A stretch of 35,597 nt of DNA from Sphingomonadales bacterium. Its GTDB lineage: Bacteria; Pseudomonadota; Alphaproteobacteria; Sphingomonadales; Sphingomonadaceae. The position numbers and the translations under genes are program-made. Below, piece after piece: positions 1 to 9,225 of this stretch (the stretch's first letter is position 1; each line of letters starts with the position of its first letter). The DNA lies in assembly GCA_004173185.1 (NCBI GenBank), contig SEFZ01000054.1, positions 1-35,597 on the forward strand, given 5' to 3'. Under the pieces are notes generated by a model. That model made no database searches, was not told where the DNA came from, and saw nothing but the letters and a program-made list of their open reading frames with translations.

Positions 1-512
1 TCATCGAGATGCAACTCGCGCGGGCGGCCATAGTCATAGAGGCGATAGGTGCAGTCGACATTCTGCTGCACCTCGACGACGGTCAGCCCGCCTCCGATCG
101 CATGGATCGTGCCCGCTCGATTGTAGACGAAATCATTCGCCTTCGACGGTCGCCAGTCGATCATGTCGACGATCGTTCCGTCGAGCGCGGCGTTGCGCAG
201 GGCTTCGCGGGTGGTTTCCGTGTTCAGGCCGACGCCAAGTTCGGCGCCGGGTTCTGCATCGAGAATCAGCCAGCATTCTTCCTTGCCGCGGGGAAAGCCA
301 GCGGCCCGCGCCGCTTCATCGTCTGGGTGGACCTGAATCGACAGCCGCTCCGACGTGAAGAGAAATTTGACCATGATCGGCGCGGCTTCGCCGGCGGGAT
401 GCGAGAACCATATCTCGCCGATCCGGCGCCCACCGAAATCGCCGAACGCGTCCGGAATATCGGTACGTCCCCAAGGCTTTTCGACGACGATGGTTTCAAG
501 GCGGGTCAGCAT
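1..512 (-). CDS. manA: Mannose-6-phosphate isomerase, class I (3' end outside window)
   Basis: This enzyme interconverts fructose-6-phosphate and mannose-6-phosphate in the cytoplasm, the entry point for GDP-mannose-type precursors. The visible 170 residues begin MLTRLETIVVEKPWG and carry the class I signature: QVHPDDE at about residues 60-66 (Gln60 and His62 as expected zinc ligands), GKEE at 76-79 (Glu79), AGTIHAIG with His137, and the conserved EVQQNVDCTYRLYDYG stretch near 147-162. The ATG at 512 is the first good start after the wecC stop, leaving a 45-nt gap, so it probably belongs to the same minus-strand transcription unit. The gene runs off the left edge, so the C-terminus is not seen. 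Family assignment is firm. Whether it is a short sphingomonad-type isomerase or a longer bifunctional form cannot be seen. Confidence 0.9.
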   Translation of the reverse strand, partial: MLTRLETIVVEKPWGRTDIPDAFGDFGGRRIGEIWFSHPAGEAAPIMVKFLFTSERLSIQVHPDDEAARAAGFPRGKEECWLILDAEPGAELGVGLNTETTREALRNAALDGTIVDMIDWRPSKANDFVYNRAGTIHAIGGGLTVVEVQQNVDCTYRLYDYGRPRELHLD

Positions 513-557
513 GGCGCCTAGATGCGGAGCCGCCGACGGAGCGTCAAGCGCGATGCG

Positions 558-1853
558 TCAGGCGGCCCGATGCAAACGATTGCCATTGCCGCCGTTCGGC
601 TGATCGAGCCACAGACCGCGCGTGTCATACACGATCTTGTCGCCGCGCTCTTCGATCGGGATCGACTTGAACAGCTCGTGATCGACGAGCACGATCAGCA
701 AGTCGCACGCCGAAAGCGCGGTATCGAGGTCGATCAACTCGGCACCCGTGCCCGCGAACTCCATCGGCAGGCCGCGGGCATAAGGTTCGACGATCCCGAT
801 CTGCTTGCCGAACCGCCGCGCGAGCGCGGCGGCGACTTCGACCGCAGGGCTTTCGCGGAAATCGTCGATATTGGGTTTGAAAGCGAGGCCGAGGCAGGCG
901 ACGCGCGCTTCCGGATGCTGCGACACGAGCATTTCGGCGGCGCCGATAACATGCGAGGTCTTGGCGAGGTTCACTTCGCGCGCGGTGCGGATCAGGCGAC
1001 TGTGATCGGGCGCGCCATGGACGAGGAACCAGGGATCGACCGCGATGCAATGGCCGCCGACGCCGGGACCCGGCTGCAATATGTTGACGCGCGGGTGACG
1101 GTTGGCAAGGCGGATCACCTCCCACACATCGACCCCCATATGCTCGGCCATCATCGACAGCTCATTGGCGAAGGCGATGTTGACGTCGCGGTAGCTGTTT
1201 TCGACCAGCTTCACCATTTCGGCGGCACGCGCCGAGGTGGTGACGCATGCGCCGCGTACGAACTGGCGGTAAAAAGTCATGGCGCGCCGGGCGCATCGCG
1301 GCGTGATTCCGCCGATGCAGCGGTCGTTGTCGACGAGCTCGACGAGGATGCGGCCGGGCAGCACGCGCTCTGGACAGTAAGCGACGAAGATGTCGGCCGC
1401 GCCGCCGCAGGCGCCCGGAACCTTGAGGTCGGGGCGGAGCTCGGCGAGGAGTGCGGCGACTTTTTCGGTGGTGCCGACGGGCGAGGTCGATTCCAGGATG
1501 ACCAGATTGCCCGCCTTCAGCTTCGGTGCGATCGCGCGCGCGGCCGAAAGCACATGGCTGATGTCGGGACGATGCTCGTCGTCATGCGGGGTCGGCACCG
1601 CGATGACAAAGGTATCGGCGGGGGCGACCTCGGTCGAAGCCACAAGCGTTCCGCGCGACACCACGCCCTGAACGAGACCGTCGAGATCGACTTCCTCGAT
1701 ATGTACCTTGCCGCTGTTGACCGTGTCGACAACCCTTTGGCTGACATCGACGCCCGTGACCTGGCAGCCCGAACGGGCGATCAAGGCAGCGGTGGGCAGG
1801 CCGATATAGCCAAGTCCGAGGACCGTGACATTCTGTTCCGTATCAATGGGCAC
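558..1853 (-). CDS. wecC: UDP-N-acetyl-D-mannosamine dehydrogenase
   Basis: Predicted to oxidise UDP-ManNAc twice at C6 with NAD+ to give UDP-ManNAcA, a cytoplasmic precursor for exopolysaccharide or O-antigen. The 431-residue protein has an N-terminal Rossmann motif (GLGYIGLP, about residues 13-20), the ESTSPVGTTE segment (121-130), the AEMVKLVENS helix with the conserved Lys (about 215), and the catalytic-cysteine motif GVGGHCIAVDP with Cys269. The reading frame is open up to 1970, but the GTG at 1853 places the Rossmann strand at the right distance from the N-terminus and has a GGAG Shine-Dalgarno upstream. It overlaps the wecB stop by 11 nt, indicating translational coupling. UDP-glucose dehydrogenase is the alternative, but pairing with wecB favours UDP-ManNAc. 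Confidence 0.9.
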   Translation of the reverse strand: MPIDTEQNVTVLGLGYIGLPTAALIARSGCQVTGVDVSQRVVDTVNSGKVHIEEVDLDGLVQGVVSRGTLVASTEVAPADTFVIAVPTPHDDEHRPDISHVLSAARAIAPKLKAGNLVILESTSPVGTTEKVAALLAELRPDLKVPGACGGAADIFVAYCPERVLPGRILVELVDNDRCIGGITPRCARRAMTFYRQFVRGACVTTSARAAEMVKLVENSYRDVNIAFANELSMMAEHMGVDVWEVIRLANRHPRVNILQPGPGVGGHCIAVDPWFLVHGAPDHSRLIRTAREVNLAKTSHVIGAAEMLVSQHPEARVACLGLAFKPNIDDFRESPAVEVAAALARRFGKQIGIVEPYARGLPMEFAGTGAELIDLDTALSACDLLIVLVDHELFKSIPIEERGDKIVYDTRGLWLDQPNGGNGNRLHRAA

Positions 1854-2958
1854 GCGCAACAATCTCCGCAATCTGCTTCGCCGCCGTGCCGTCACCAAAA
1901 GGGTTATGGGCGCGGGCCATGGCGTTATAGGCGTCCTTGTCGTCCAAAAGCTTGAAAATTTCGGAAACAATACGCGCTTTGTCGGTTCCGACGAGCCGTG
2001 CAGTGCCGGCTTCGATACCTTCAGGGCGCTCGGTCGTCTCGCGCATCACCAAAACGGGCTTGCCGAGAGAGGGGGCTTCTTCCTGCACCCCGCCGCTGTC
2101 GGTCAGCACAAGTTCGGAGGTGGCGAGCAGACGGACGAAATGCGGATAGTCGAGCGGTTCGACCAGCGCGACATTGTCGAGAGCACCAAGGATCGGCTCC
2201 ATCGCGCTGCGAACATGCGGGTTCGGATGGACCGGAAAGACGACCGCGACATCGCTCCGCGCCGCGATCGCGGCGATCGCCTCGGCGATGGCTTTCATCC
2301 CATCGCCGAAATTCTCGCGGCGGTGCGAGGTGACGGCAATGATTCGCTTGCCCGCAAAGCGGGCGACGAGCGAATCAAGTCCGTCGGCGAGCGACGGCTC
2401 CTCGTCGATCCGCGCCTTGGTCGCGAGCAGCGCGTCGATGACGGTGTTGCCGGTGATATGGATCCTGTCGTCGCGCACATTTTCACTGCGGAGCGCCGCC
2501 GCGGCGGTCTCGGTCGGCGCGAAATGCAGGTCGGCAACCGCGCCGGCGACCTTGCGGTTCACTTCCTCGGGCCAGGGGTGATAGATGTTGCCGCTGCGCA
2601 AGCCCGCCTCGATGTGACCGACAGGGATCTTGCGGAAATAGGCAGCGAGCGTTGCCGCCATCGTCGTCATCGTGTCGCCATGGACGAGGATGCGGTCGGG
2701 CTCTTCGGCATCGAACGTCTCGCCCAGCCCGACAACGAGCCGCGCAAGGAGGGCGTCGAGCGTCTGGTTGGCCTGCATTACGTCAAGGTCGACGTTGGGC
2801 GTGATGCGCGCGATCTGCAGCACCTGATCGAGCAATTCGCGGTGCTGCGCGGTTACGCAAACGCGCGCGTCGATAGCGCTGTGATCCTGCAGGGCATGGA
2901 CGACCGGGAACATCTTGATGGCTTCCGGGCGGGTGCCGAAGACCGTCATTACTTTCAT
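1843..2958 (-). CDS. wecB: UDP-N-acetylglucosamine 2-epimerase (non-hydrolysing)
   Basis: Epimerises UDP-GlcNAc to UDP-ManNAc, the substrate of the downstream dehydrogenase. The 371-residue protein begins MKVMTVFGTRPEAIKM, the classic N-terminal motif. It continues with VCVTAQHRELLDQVL, VHGDTMTTMA, GHIEAGLRSG, VTSHRRENFG and TDSGGVQEEAPSLGKPVLV, covering both lobes of the GT-B-like fold. The frame is open to 2976, but the ATG at 2958 is preceded by GGAG at 9-nt spacing and starts exactly at the conserved motif, so it is chosen. It leads a wecB-wecC-manA unit, divergent from the phosphatase gene. The intergenic stretch 2959-3197 must hold both promoters, but no convincing -35/-10 pair could be picked out there. 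Confidence 0.93.
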   Translation of the reverse strand: MKVMTVFGTRPEAIKMFPVVHALQDHSAIDARVCVTAQHRELLDQVLQIARITPNVDLDVMQANQTLDALLARLVVGLGETFDAEEPDRILVHGDTMTTMAATLAAYFRKIPVGHIEAGLRSGNIYHPWPEEVNRKVAGAVADLHFAPTETAAAALRSENVRDDRIHITGNTVIDALLATKARIDEEPSLADGLDSLVARFAGKRIIAVTSHRRENFGDGMKAIAEAIAAIAARSDVAVVFPVHPNPHVRSAMEPILGALDNVALVEPLDYPHFVRLLATSELVLTDSGGVQEEAPSLGKPVLVMRETTERPEGIEAGTARLVGTDKARIVSEIFKLLDDKDAYNAMARAHNPFGDGTAAKQIAEIVARAH

Positions 2959-3197
2959 TTTCAAGGACTCCAGCATCGTGGTATCGCAAAGCTACTGCCT
3001 CACAGGCAATTAAGCGACAAAGCTTGCGACACCCTTAAGCCCGGCGACAGCCAAGCGCCTCGACAGCGCGCAACGGCTGTACGACTTGGGCGTATATTGT
3101 CATGGCCCGATTGCGGGGCTAGGGGGCCGGCGAGCGTTCGCGCCACGTTTTTCACCGCCTCGGCGCGGGGTTTGATTATGGATCGGTTCATTGGGTC

Positions 3198-3962
3198 ATG
3201 TTTTGGAAGCGTAAAAGCAAAGCCGCCGAGCCGGCGCAGAGGAGCTTTGCTATTCCCGAAGGACGGCGCGTCTACGCCATCGGCGATATTCACGGGCGTG
3301 ACGACCTTTTCGCTGAACTGATCGGCCAAATCCGCGCAGATAATGCATCGCGGCCGCCGCAATCCATTACCTTAGTCCTTCTCGGCGACCTCGTCGATCG
3401 CGGCCCGCAATCCGCCGAAGTGGTCGAACGGGCGATCAGTCTACGCGACGAATTTCCCGAGACCCGCCTGCTGATCGGCAATCACGAAGAATGTTTTCTC
3501 GCGGCGCTGACCGGCGACGTCCGCCGGCTGCGCTATTTCATGCGGATCGGCGGCGAGGCAACCGTGCAGAGCTATTGGAACGACGAGACGAACCTGACCG
3601 AGGCGAGCTTCGAGGAGGTCGCGAAGCGGTTGCCGACACTGGTTCCTGCCGCGCATGTCGAATTTCTGGGCAAGGGCGAAGACGTCATCGAAATCGGCGA
3701 TTATGCCTTTGTCCACGCGGGTATCCGCCCGGGCGTTCCGCTGGAGAAGCAGGGAATTTCCGATCTCCGCTGGATTCGCGACGATTTCCTCGAGGATGAC
3801 CGCGATCACGGTGTGATGATCGTGCACGGGCATACTATCCGCGAGAATGTCGATGAATGGCCCAACCGGATCGGGATCGACACCGGCGCTTATAAAAACG
3901 GAAAACTGACTGCGATTGGCCTCGAGGGCACCGAGCGCTGGTATCTCGCGACTGGAGCCTGA
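3198..3962 (+). CDS. PPP-family metallophosphatase (serine/threonine phosphatase or ApaH-like)
   Basis: A cytoplasmic phosphoesterase of 254 residues with all PPP-family metal-binding motifs in order: GDIHGR (about 29-34), GDLVDRGP (about 56-63), GNHEE (about 95-99), VHAGIRPG (about 172-179), VHGHT (about 211-215) and IDTGAY near the C-terminus. These bind the dinuclear metal centre. The substrate could be phosphoprotein or a dinucleoside polyphosphate, and the sequence does not decide between them. The start ATG at 3198 has only a weak upstream GGG. It is divergent from wecB and convergent with the broken epimerase gene, ending 12 nt before it. No obvious link to sugar metabolism is encoded in the protein itself. 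Confidence 0.85.
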   Translation: MFWKRKSKAAEPAQRSFAIPEGRRVYAIGDIHGRDDLFAELIGQIRADNASRPPQSITLVLLGDLVDRGPQSAEVVERAISLRDEFPETRLLIGNHEECFLAALTGDVRRLRYFMRIGGEATVQSYWNDETNLTEASFEEVAKRLPTLVPAAHVEFLGKGEDVIEIGDYAFVHAGIRPGVPLEKQGISDLRWIRDDFLEDDRDHGVMIVHGHTIRENVDEWPNRIGIDTGAYKNGKLTAIGLEGTERWYLATGA

Positions 3963-3974
3963 TCGCGGCGGTCG

Positions 3975-4659
3975 CTAACGGCTGCCGTGATAGTCGCGGA
4001 ACCAGTCGACGAAGCGCGGGACGCCATCGGTGATCCGCGTCTTCGGCGCATAGCCAAGCTCGTCCTGGATCGCCGCGATATTTGCAAAGGTTTCTGAAAC
4101 GTCGCCCGGCTGCATTGCAGCATGATGTTTTTGGCGTTTCGTCCGCATGACTGTTCGATCAGTTCTATCAGCAGGTCTAGTTCTTCGGCGCGGTGGTTGC
4201 CGATGTTGTAGATGCGATGCGGCGCAACGCTGCCGTCGGCCTTGGCCGACCCATCCGCGATCAGCGGATTGTCGAGGCTTGCGATGACCCCGGCAACAAT
4301 GCCGTCTATATGATTGAAATAACGGCGTATTTTCCCGCCATTGAACACGTTGATCGGACGGTCTGAGAGGATCGTGTCGGTGAACAGCCACATCGCCATG
4401 TCGGGACGTCCCACGGTCCCTAGACGGTGACAAAGCGCAGCCCGGTCAGCGGCAGGCGATAGAGATGGGCATAGGTCTCGCTCATCAGTTCGTCGGACTT
4501 CTTCGTCGCGGCAGAAAGGGACATCGGATGATCGGCGCGGTCCGACACCTTGAACGGAATGCTTTCGCGCGCAAGCAGATGCTCTACCAGCGCCATGCCG
4601 ATAAATCCGGCGACGCCGGTGACGAGGATGCGCGTGCCGTCGCCATGGTTCGCGCTCAC
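3975..4659 (-). pseudogene. Broken UDP-glucuronate 4-epimerase (NAD-dependent epimerase family)
   Basis: Fragments of one epimerase are spread over two reading frames. The N-terminus (GTG at 4659) reads ILVTGVAGFIGMALVEHLL, the Rossmann start. It then jumps to SDRADHPMSLSAATKKSDEL, so roughly 90 residues of the middle of the family's usual 330 or so are missing, including the part before the catalytic region. At 4420-4435 the expected FVTVYGPWGRPDMA is destroyed by a TAG codon in place of the Tyr codon and by loss of one G in the TGGGGA run. A further single-base loss near 4118 moves the C-terminus (MQPGDVSETFANIAAI, then a final FVDWFRDYH) into another frame, ending at 3975. Three independent lesions argue for real decay, not sequencing error. 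An intact copy would have made UDP-galacturonate. Confidence 0.85.
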
Positions 4660-4925
4660 CGCTCTTGCCCATTCCCTTTCGCCTCACCCCTTGACGGCGA
4701 CCGGGCTGCGCCTATCACATTCGTGGCGCGCCTGAACAAGGTTCTGCCTCGCAGCCAGGCCATCGAAGCGGCTTGTGGAAAGCCATTCGGCTGCGCTACG
4801 CGGGGCGGTGCCTGATAATGGGGTCGACAGATTGGATGTGCAATCCTCCTGTCTGCTGCTAAGAAACGCTATGCAGGCAACAAACTGCGGACAGGGATGG
4901 GCATCACCAGACGAGAGGTTTGAGA

Positions 4926-6893
4926 ATGACGACATGGAACGACGAGCAGCTGTCGCTGCGCGAGCGCGCCATGGGCTTGGGCGTGCAGTGGATCGGCTAT
5001 CTGGCCGATATGCCCCGTGGGCGACGGCAGCAGTTCGCCGCCTGTATGGATGCCATGTTGTGCGTCGTGGCCGTGTGGATCGCGCTGTCGTTGCGCGTCG
5101 GCGAATGGGAGTTGTTTACGCGTCCCGTCGCGATCCTGTCGGGTGTCGCATTGTGCCTGTGGTTCCCGGTGGCATGGTGGTGCAGCATCTATCTGTCGAT
5201 CATCCGGTTTTCGGGGGGGCGTACGATGATGGGCCTCGCCGTCGCGATCGCCATTTTCGCCGTGCCGATGACGCTGATTTTCATGGTTGTCGGAATTCCA
5301 GCGGTTCCCAGGACGATGGGCTTGCTGCATCCCATCATTTTCCTGGCGCTCCTGTCGGTCAGCCGTCTGTCGATTCGCTTTGCGCTGATCGACATCTTGC
5401 ATCGCGCGAACGGCGTTCGCGAACTGCGGCGCGTGCTTGTTTATGGCGCGGGGCGCGCGGGACAGCAATTGTCGCTGTCGCTCCGCCACGAATCGCATGT
5501 CCAGGTGCTGGGTTATGTCGATGACGACGTTCGTTTGAACGGCCAACGGCTCGACGGCGTGCCGGTCTATTCGCCCGACCGGCTCGACTGGGCCATCCGC
5601 ACGCTCCGGATCGACGAGGTATTGATCGGCCTGCCGCGCATCTCGCGCGCCCGACGCCGCGAAATAATCGATACGCTTCAGCAATATCAGGTTCAGGTCC
5701 GGGTCTTGCCAAGCGTCAGCAGGATTATCGATGGCGAAGTGTCGATCAGTGACCTGCGCAACGTGCAGATTGACGATTTGCTGGGCCGCGACCCCGTTAC
5801 CCCCAACGAGCTGTTGATGAGCCGAAATGTCGCACGGAAAAAGGTGCTCGTTTCGGGCGCCGGCGGATCGATCGGCAGCGAGTTGTGCCGTCAGATACTG
5901 GCGTCGCGCCCGCGACAGCTCATCCTCGTCGAGCAGTCGGAGTTCGCGCTCTACGCAATCGAGGACGAACTCAAGGGCGTCGCAGCCAAGCTTGGTGTCG
6001 ATACGGTCGAAATCATCCCCGAACTCGGCAATGTCGCCCATCGGCAGACTGCGGCGCGGGTCTATGCTCGGTGGAAACCCGACACGGTGTTCCACACCGC
6101 TGCGTACAAGCATGTGCCGCTGGTCGAGGCGAACCCCGTCGCCGGGCTTCGCAACAATATATTCGGTACGCTGTACAGCTCGCTCGCCGCCGAGGCCGCG
6201 GGGGTCGGCACCTTCATCCTGATCAGCACCGACAAGGCCGTTCGTCCCACCAATGTGATGGGCGCGTCCAAACGGATTTGCGAGTTGGTCCTGCAGGCGC
6301 GGGCCGCGCAGAAATCATCGACGGTCTTTACCATGGTCCGCTTCGGCAACGTGCTGGGGTCGAGCGGCTCGGTGGTTCCGCGTTTCATGGCGCAGATCGA
6401 ATCCGGCGGGCCGGTCACCCTGACGCACAAGGACGTCACGCGCTATTTCATGACCATTCCCGAAGCCGCGCAGCTGGTGATCCAGGCTGGTGCGATGGCA
6501 AAGGGGGGTGAGGTGTTCGTGCTGGATATGGGCCAGCCGGTCCGCATCGTCGACCTTGCCGCATCGATGATACGGCTGTCGGGCCTGTCGGTTCGCGACG
6601 ATACCAATCCCGACGGCGACATCGAAATCCGCGAAGTCGGAATGCGTCCCGGCGAAAAGCTGTATGAAGAACTGCTGATCGGTCAGACGCCGCAACCGAC
6701 GACGCACGAAAGGATCATCCGCGCCAGCGAGACGATGATTGAGTGGCCCGACCTGATTTCGCAGCTGGAGACGATGGCCAAGGTGCTCGATGCCGGCGAT
6801 TCCGCAGCCGCTCTAGACATCATGCGCGCGCTCGTGCCCGAATATGCGCCACCGATTGAGGACATGAAATCAAGCACATCATTTGTAGCCTGA
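4926..6893 (+). CDS. Membrane-bound UDP-sugar 4,6-dehydratase (WbpM/CapD/PglF family)
   Basis: This inner-membrane enzyme is expected to convert UDP-GlcNAc to UDP-2-acetamido-2,6-dideoxy-4-keto-hexose, the branch point to QuiNAc, FucNAc or bacillosamine-type sugars. The 655-residue protein has four hydrophobic segments in its first 150 residues, then a first Rossmann domain (VYGAGRAGQQ, about 175-185), and a second dehydratase domain starting VLVSGAGGSIGSELC (about 305-320). It has the STDKAVRPTNVMGASKR signature in which Met occupies the usual SDR tyrosine position, as in WbpM. The C-terminal part has VRFGNVLGSSGSV and GMRPGEKLYEELL. The ATG at 4926 follows a purine-rich GAGAGG and is preferred to an in-frame TTG at 4920. 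The 266 nt upstream contain no gene and must carry the promoter of this block. Confidence 0.9.
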   Translation: MTTWNDEQLSLRERAMGLGVQWIGYLADMPRGRRQQFAACMDAMLCVVAVWIALSLRVGEWELFTRPVAILSGVALCLWFPVAWWCSIYLSIIRFSGGRTMMGLAVAIAIFAVPMTLIFMVVGIPAVPRTMGLLHPIIFLALLSVSRLSIRFALIDILHRANGVRELRRVLVYGAGRAGQQLSLSLRHESHVQVLGYVDDDVRLNGQRLDGVPVYSPDRLDWAIRTLRIDEVLIGLPRISRARRREIIDTLQQYQVQVRVLPSVSRIIDGEVSISDLRNVQIDDLLGRDPVTPNELLMSRNVARKKVLVSGAGGSIGSELCRQILASRPRQLILVEQSEFALYAIEDELKGVAAKLGVDTVEIIPELGNVAHRQTAARVYARWKPDTVFHTAAYKHVPLVEANPVAGLRNNIFGTLYSSLAAEAAGVGTFILISTDKAVRPTNVMGASKRICELVLQARAAQKSSTVFTMVRFGNVLGSSGSVVPRFMAQIESGGPVTLTHKDVTRYFMTIPEAAQLVIQAGAMAKGGEVFVLDMGQPVRIVDLAASMIRLSGLSVRDDTNPDGDIEIREVGMRPGEKLYEELLIGQTPQPTTHERIIRASETMIEWPDLISQLETMAKVLDAGDSAAALDIMRALVPEYAPPIEDMKSSTSFVA

Positions 6894-7001
6894 CCCTTTA
6901 ACGGTTGCATTGTTTTGACGAGACTGGACGATGCGCCAAACTCGCCTTAACTGGCCGCCTAGACGAATCGCTTCGGCTTTTCCGGATAAGCTCGAAATCG
7001 G

Positions 7002-7007
7002 TATAAT
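7002..7007 (+). promoter_or_regulatory. Candidate -10 element upstream of the polymerase/ligase gene
   Basis: A perfect TATAAT lies in the 134-nt gap between the dehydratase gene and the gene at 7028, inside GGTATAATGC. The -35 region at the proper distance (TTTCCG, 17-nt spacer) is poor, so this is a partial sigma-70-like match. A start of transcription near 7014 would leave a leader of only about 14 nt with no clear Shine-Dalgarno. Confidence 0.35.
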
Positions 7008-7027
7008 GCTTTGGAACATCAGTAATT

Positions 7028-8464
7028 ATGAGCAGCGTTGAACCGGCCGTCGTCAACAACGAACAAAATAGCCGCGCGGTCTTTTTCATCCTCGCTGGTT
7101 TGCTCGTTGCGACGTTCCTTTTCGGCGGGGCGTCGCGCGGCGATGTCCAGTCGCTAGTAGTACTTCGCCCGCTGTCGGCCATTTGCTTTGTTGTTGCGCT
7201 TTTCATCGCGTTCGGTGCCGCGTGGAGGCGCCAATGGCAGATTATGCTGTTCACGGCCACGGTTGTTTTGCTCACCGTGCTCCATCTCGTTCCGCTGCCG
7301 CCATCGATGTGGCAAAGCCTGCCGGGGCGCGAGCCGATCAGCCGTGTCTTTGCCGTGACCGGTCAGCCCGCGCCATGGCTTCCGCTGACGATGTCGCCTG
7401 TGGCCGCCTGGAACGCCCTGTTTTCGCTCATGGGCCCCTTGGCCGCGCTGTTCCTGGCGCTGGCATTGCCCCAAAGGCATTCTCCCACGCTGCTGAAACT
7501 AATCCTTGCGATCGGCATGATCAGCGCACTGCTGGGATTGTTGCAGGCGATCGGCCCAATGTACGGCCCGCTCTATCTTTATCGCTTGACCAACTACGGC
7601 ACCGCCGTGGGTCTTTTTGCAAACCGGAACCACCAAGCGATTTTCCTGGCGACGCTTTTCCCGATGCTTGCGGCATTCGCCGCCCTTGCCGACGGGCGCA
7701 AGGAGCGCGCGCGATTTTTCCGCATCGCCGCGGTTGCGGCGGGTGCCTTTCTGGTGCCGTTGATGCTGGTTACCGGCTCGCGAGCCGGTCTTCTTTTGGG
7801 CGGCGTCGGGATATTGAGTTGCCTCTGGGTATATCGGCCATCGTCGCAGGCTGCCTTGACGCCGAAACCGGAGGTGCGCACCCGCCGAACATTGGGTCTG
7901 CTCGTCGGCGGTGTCGCCGGTCTGGGCCTTACGACCGTGATCGTGGCGAGAGCGCCGGCCTTTCAGCGCTTGGTTGAGCTTGATCCCGCGCAAGACCTGC
8001 GTTTCCGAGCGTTTCCCGTGATATGGGACGCGATCTGGTCCTATTTCCCGTACGGCAGCGGTATCGGCAGCTTTGTCGATGCATATAAGATCGTCGAGCC
8101 GCAGGCGTTGCTTTCGCCCAACTATCTTAATCGGGCGCACAATGATGTGCTTGAGGTGGCGATGGTCGGAGGCTTGCCTGCGATGCTGCTGATGATCGTG
8201 GCGGCCTTGTTCATTGGCGTCGCCGCTTGGCGCATGGTACGCGCCAAGCTCACGACCGGCAGAACGACCCCGGATGAACGCGACCGCGCCATCATTCTTG
8301 GTCGTGCAGGTGTTGCAGCGTTGCTGATCCTTGCATTAGGCAGCGTTGCCGACTACCCGCTGCGCGTGCCGTCTCTCTCTATTTTATTGATGGTGTACGC
8401 GGCATTTGTCGTATCGGGCTGGCACGCTGCGGCCACGCCTCCCCGTGGACGTTCGCAGAATTGA
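7028..8464 (+). CDS. O-antigen ligase/polymerase family membrane protein (Wzy_C type)
   Basis: An integral membrane protein of 478 residues with about ten to twelve hydrophobic segments, and the Wzy_C/WaaL-type loop in its second half. Two family hallmarks are visible: FANRNHQAIFLA (about 197-208) and the large-loop motif LNRAHNDVLEVAMVGGLPAMLL (about 363-384). It would act at the periplasmic face, polymerising lipid-linked repeat units or transferring glycan to an acceptor. It is followed 26 nt later by the OPX lipoprotein and then the co-polymerase, as in Wzy-dependent exopolysaccharide loci, which favours polymerase. Sequence alone does not separate polymerase from ligase. The start ATG at 7028 fits a hydrophilic N-terminus of about 17 residues before the first membrane segment. 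Confidence 0.82.
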   Translation: MSSVEPAVVNNEQNSRAVFFILAGLLVATFLFGGASRGDVQSLVVLRPLSAICFVVALFIAFGAAWRRQWQIMLFTATVVLLTVLHLVPLPPSMWQSLPGREPISRVFAVTGQPAPWLPLTMSPVAAWNALFSLMGPLAALFLALALPQRHSPTLLKLILAIGMISALLGLLQAIGPMYGPLYLYRLTNYGTAVGLFANRNHQAIFLATLFPMLAAFAALADGRKERARFFRIAAVAAGAFLVPLMLVTGSRAGLLLGGVGILSCLWVYRPSSQAALTPKPEVRTRRTLGLLVGGVAGLGLTTVIVARAPAFQRLVELDPAQDLRFRAFPVIWDAIWSYFPYGSGIGSFVDAYKIVEPQALLSPNYLNRAHNDVLEVAMVGGLPAMLLMIVAALFIGVAAWRMVRAKLTTGRTTPDERDRAIILGRAGVAALLILALGSVADYPLRVPSLSILLMVYAAFVVSGWHAAATPPRGRSQN

Positions 8465-8490
8465 CGATAGTCGAAGATAAGGTTTGAATC

Positions 8491-9219
8491 GTGGCAATGA
8501 AGTTGTTCCCCCTGATTATGACTGCCGCGCTGCTTGCCGGCTGTGCCGGCGGACCGCCGACGCTGGCAGGCAATCCGATGGTGCAGGTGGTCGACGCGAC
8601 CGAATTGCCCGCACCGACCGAAGCCGATGGCGCCGTTGGCAGCCGCGGCTATCGCATCGGGCCGTTCGATCGTCTGGTCGTCGATGTATTCGGTTTCGAA
8701 GCATTGAAAGCACGCGAAATCCAGGTCGATGCCGCAGGCGACATCGCTTTGCCAATCGCTGGAACGGTTAAGGTCGGGGGACGCACGCCTTCTGAAGCGA
8801 CCGCGTTGATCGCCCAGCAGATGCGTGCAGGCTATGTCCGTGACCCCAAGGTTTCGGTGAACCTCACAGAATCGGTCAGCCAGTATGTCACGATCGACGG
8901 CCAGGTGGGTCTGCCGGGGAACTATCCCATGGTCGGCGATATGACATTGATCCGCTCGATCGCATCGGCACGAGGTGCGAATGAATTTGCCAAGCTCAAC
9001 GACGTCGTCCTGTTCCGGACGGTGAATGGCCAAAAGATGGTGGCCCTCTATAATCTGGCGGCGATCCGCCGCGGCGATTATCCGGATCCGCAGGTTTATG
9101 CGCGCGACGTGATCGTTGTGGGGGATTCTCCCGCCCGCCGCCTGCTGCGCGACATCATTCAGGGCGCGGCGTTGATCACTACGCCGATCGTCGCGCTTAT
9201 CCAGAATTCCAATAACTAA
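8491..9219 (+). CDS. Polysaccharide export outer-membrane lipoprotein (OPX, Wza/GumB-like)
   Basis: A 242-residue lipoprotein that would form the periplasmic/outer-membrane conduit for the polymer. It has a signal peptide with a lipobox LLAGC (lipidated Cys18). A Poly_export domain follows (YRIGPFDRLVVDVFG, then VDAAGDIALPIAGTVKVGG, about residues 51-125) and then an SLBB-type segment (VTIDGQVGLPGNYPMVG, about 132-150). It is much shorter than E. coli Wza and lacks room for the outer-membrane helical domain, as is common for GumB-type OPX proteins. The GTG at 8491 is preferred because AAGG lies 8 nt upstream. An in-frame ATG at 8497 is the alternative. It lies directly upstream of the autokinase that would be its partner. 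Confidence 0.9.
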   Translation: MAMKLFPLIMTAALLAGCAGGPPTLAGNPMVQVVDATELPAPTEADGAVGSRGYRIGPFDRLVVDVFGFEALKAREIQVDAAGDIALPIAGTVKVGGRTPSEATALIAQQMRAGYVRDPKVSVNLTESVSQYVTIDGQVGLPGNYPMVGDMTLIRSIASARGANEFAKLNDVVLFRTVNGQKMVALYNLAAIRRGDYPDPQVYARDVIVVGDSPARRLLRDIIQGAALITTPIVALIQNSNN

Positions 9220-9225
9220 TCCGTC

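Noticed and set aside
2959..3197. Promoter-like TATATT at 3093 and small palindrome TGCCT-CAC-AGGCA at 2996 in the divergent intergenic region
   Set aside because: No matching -35 at a proper distance, and the stem is only 5 bp.
522..3321. Long plus-strand open frames of about 480-500 codons opposite wecC and wecB
   Set aside because: They are antisense to two well-conserved enzymes, are rich in Arg, Asp and Ala from GC-biased complementary codons, and show no family motif.
4660..4925. Possible short gene or regulatory RNA in the gap before the membrane dehydratase
   Set aside because: No frame with coding character and no clear hairpin or riboswitch-like pattern could be seen.
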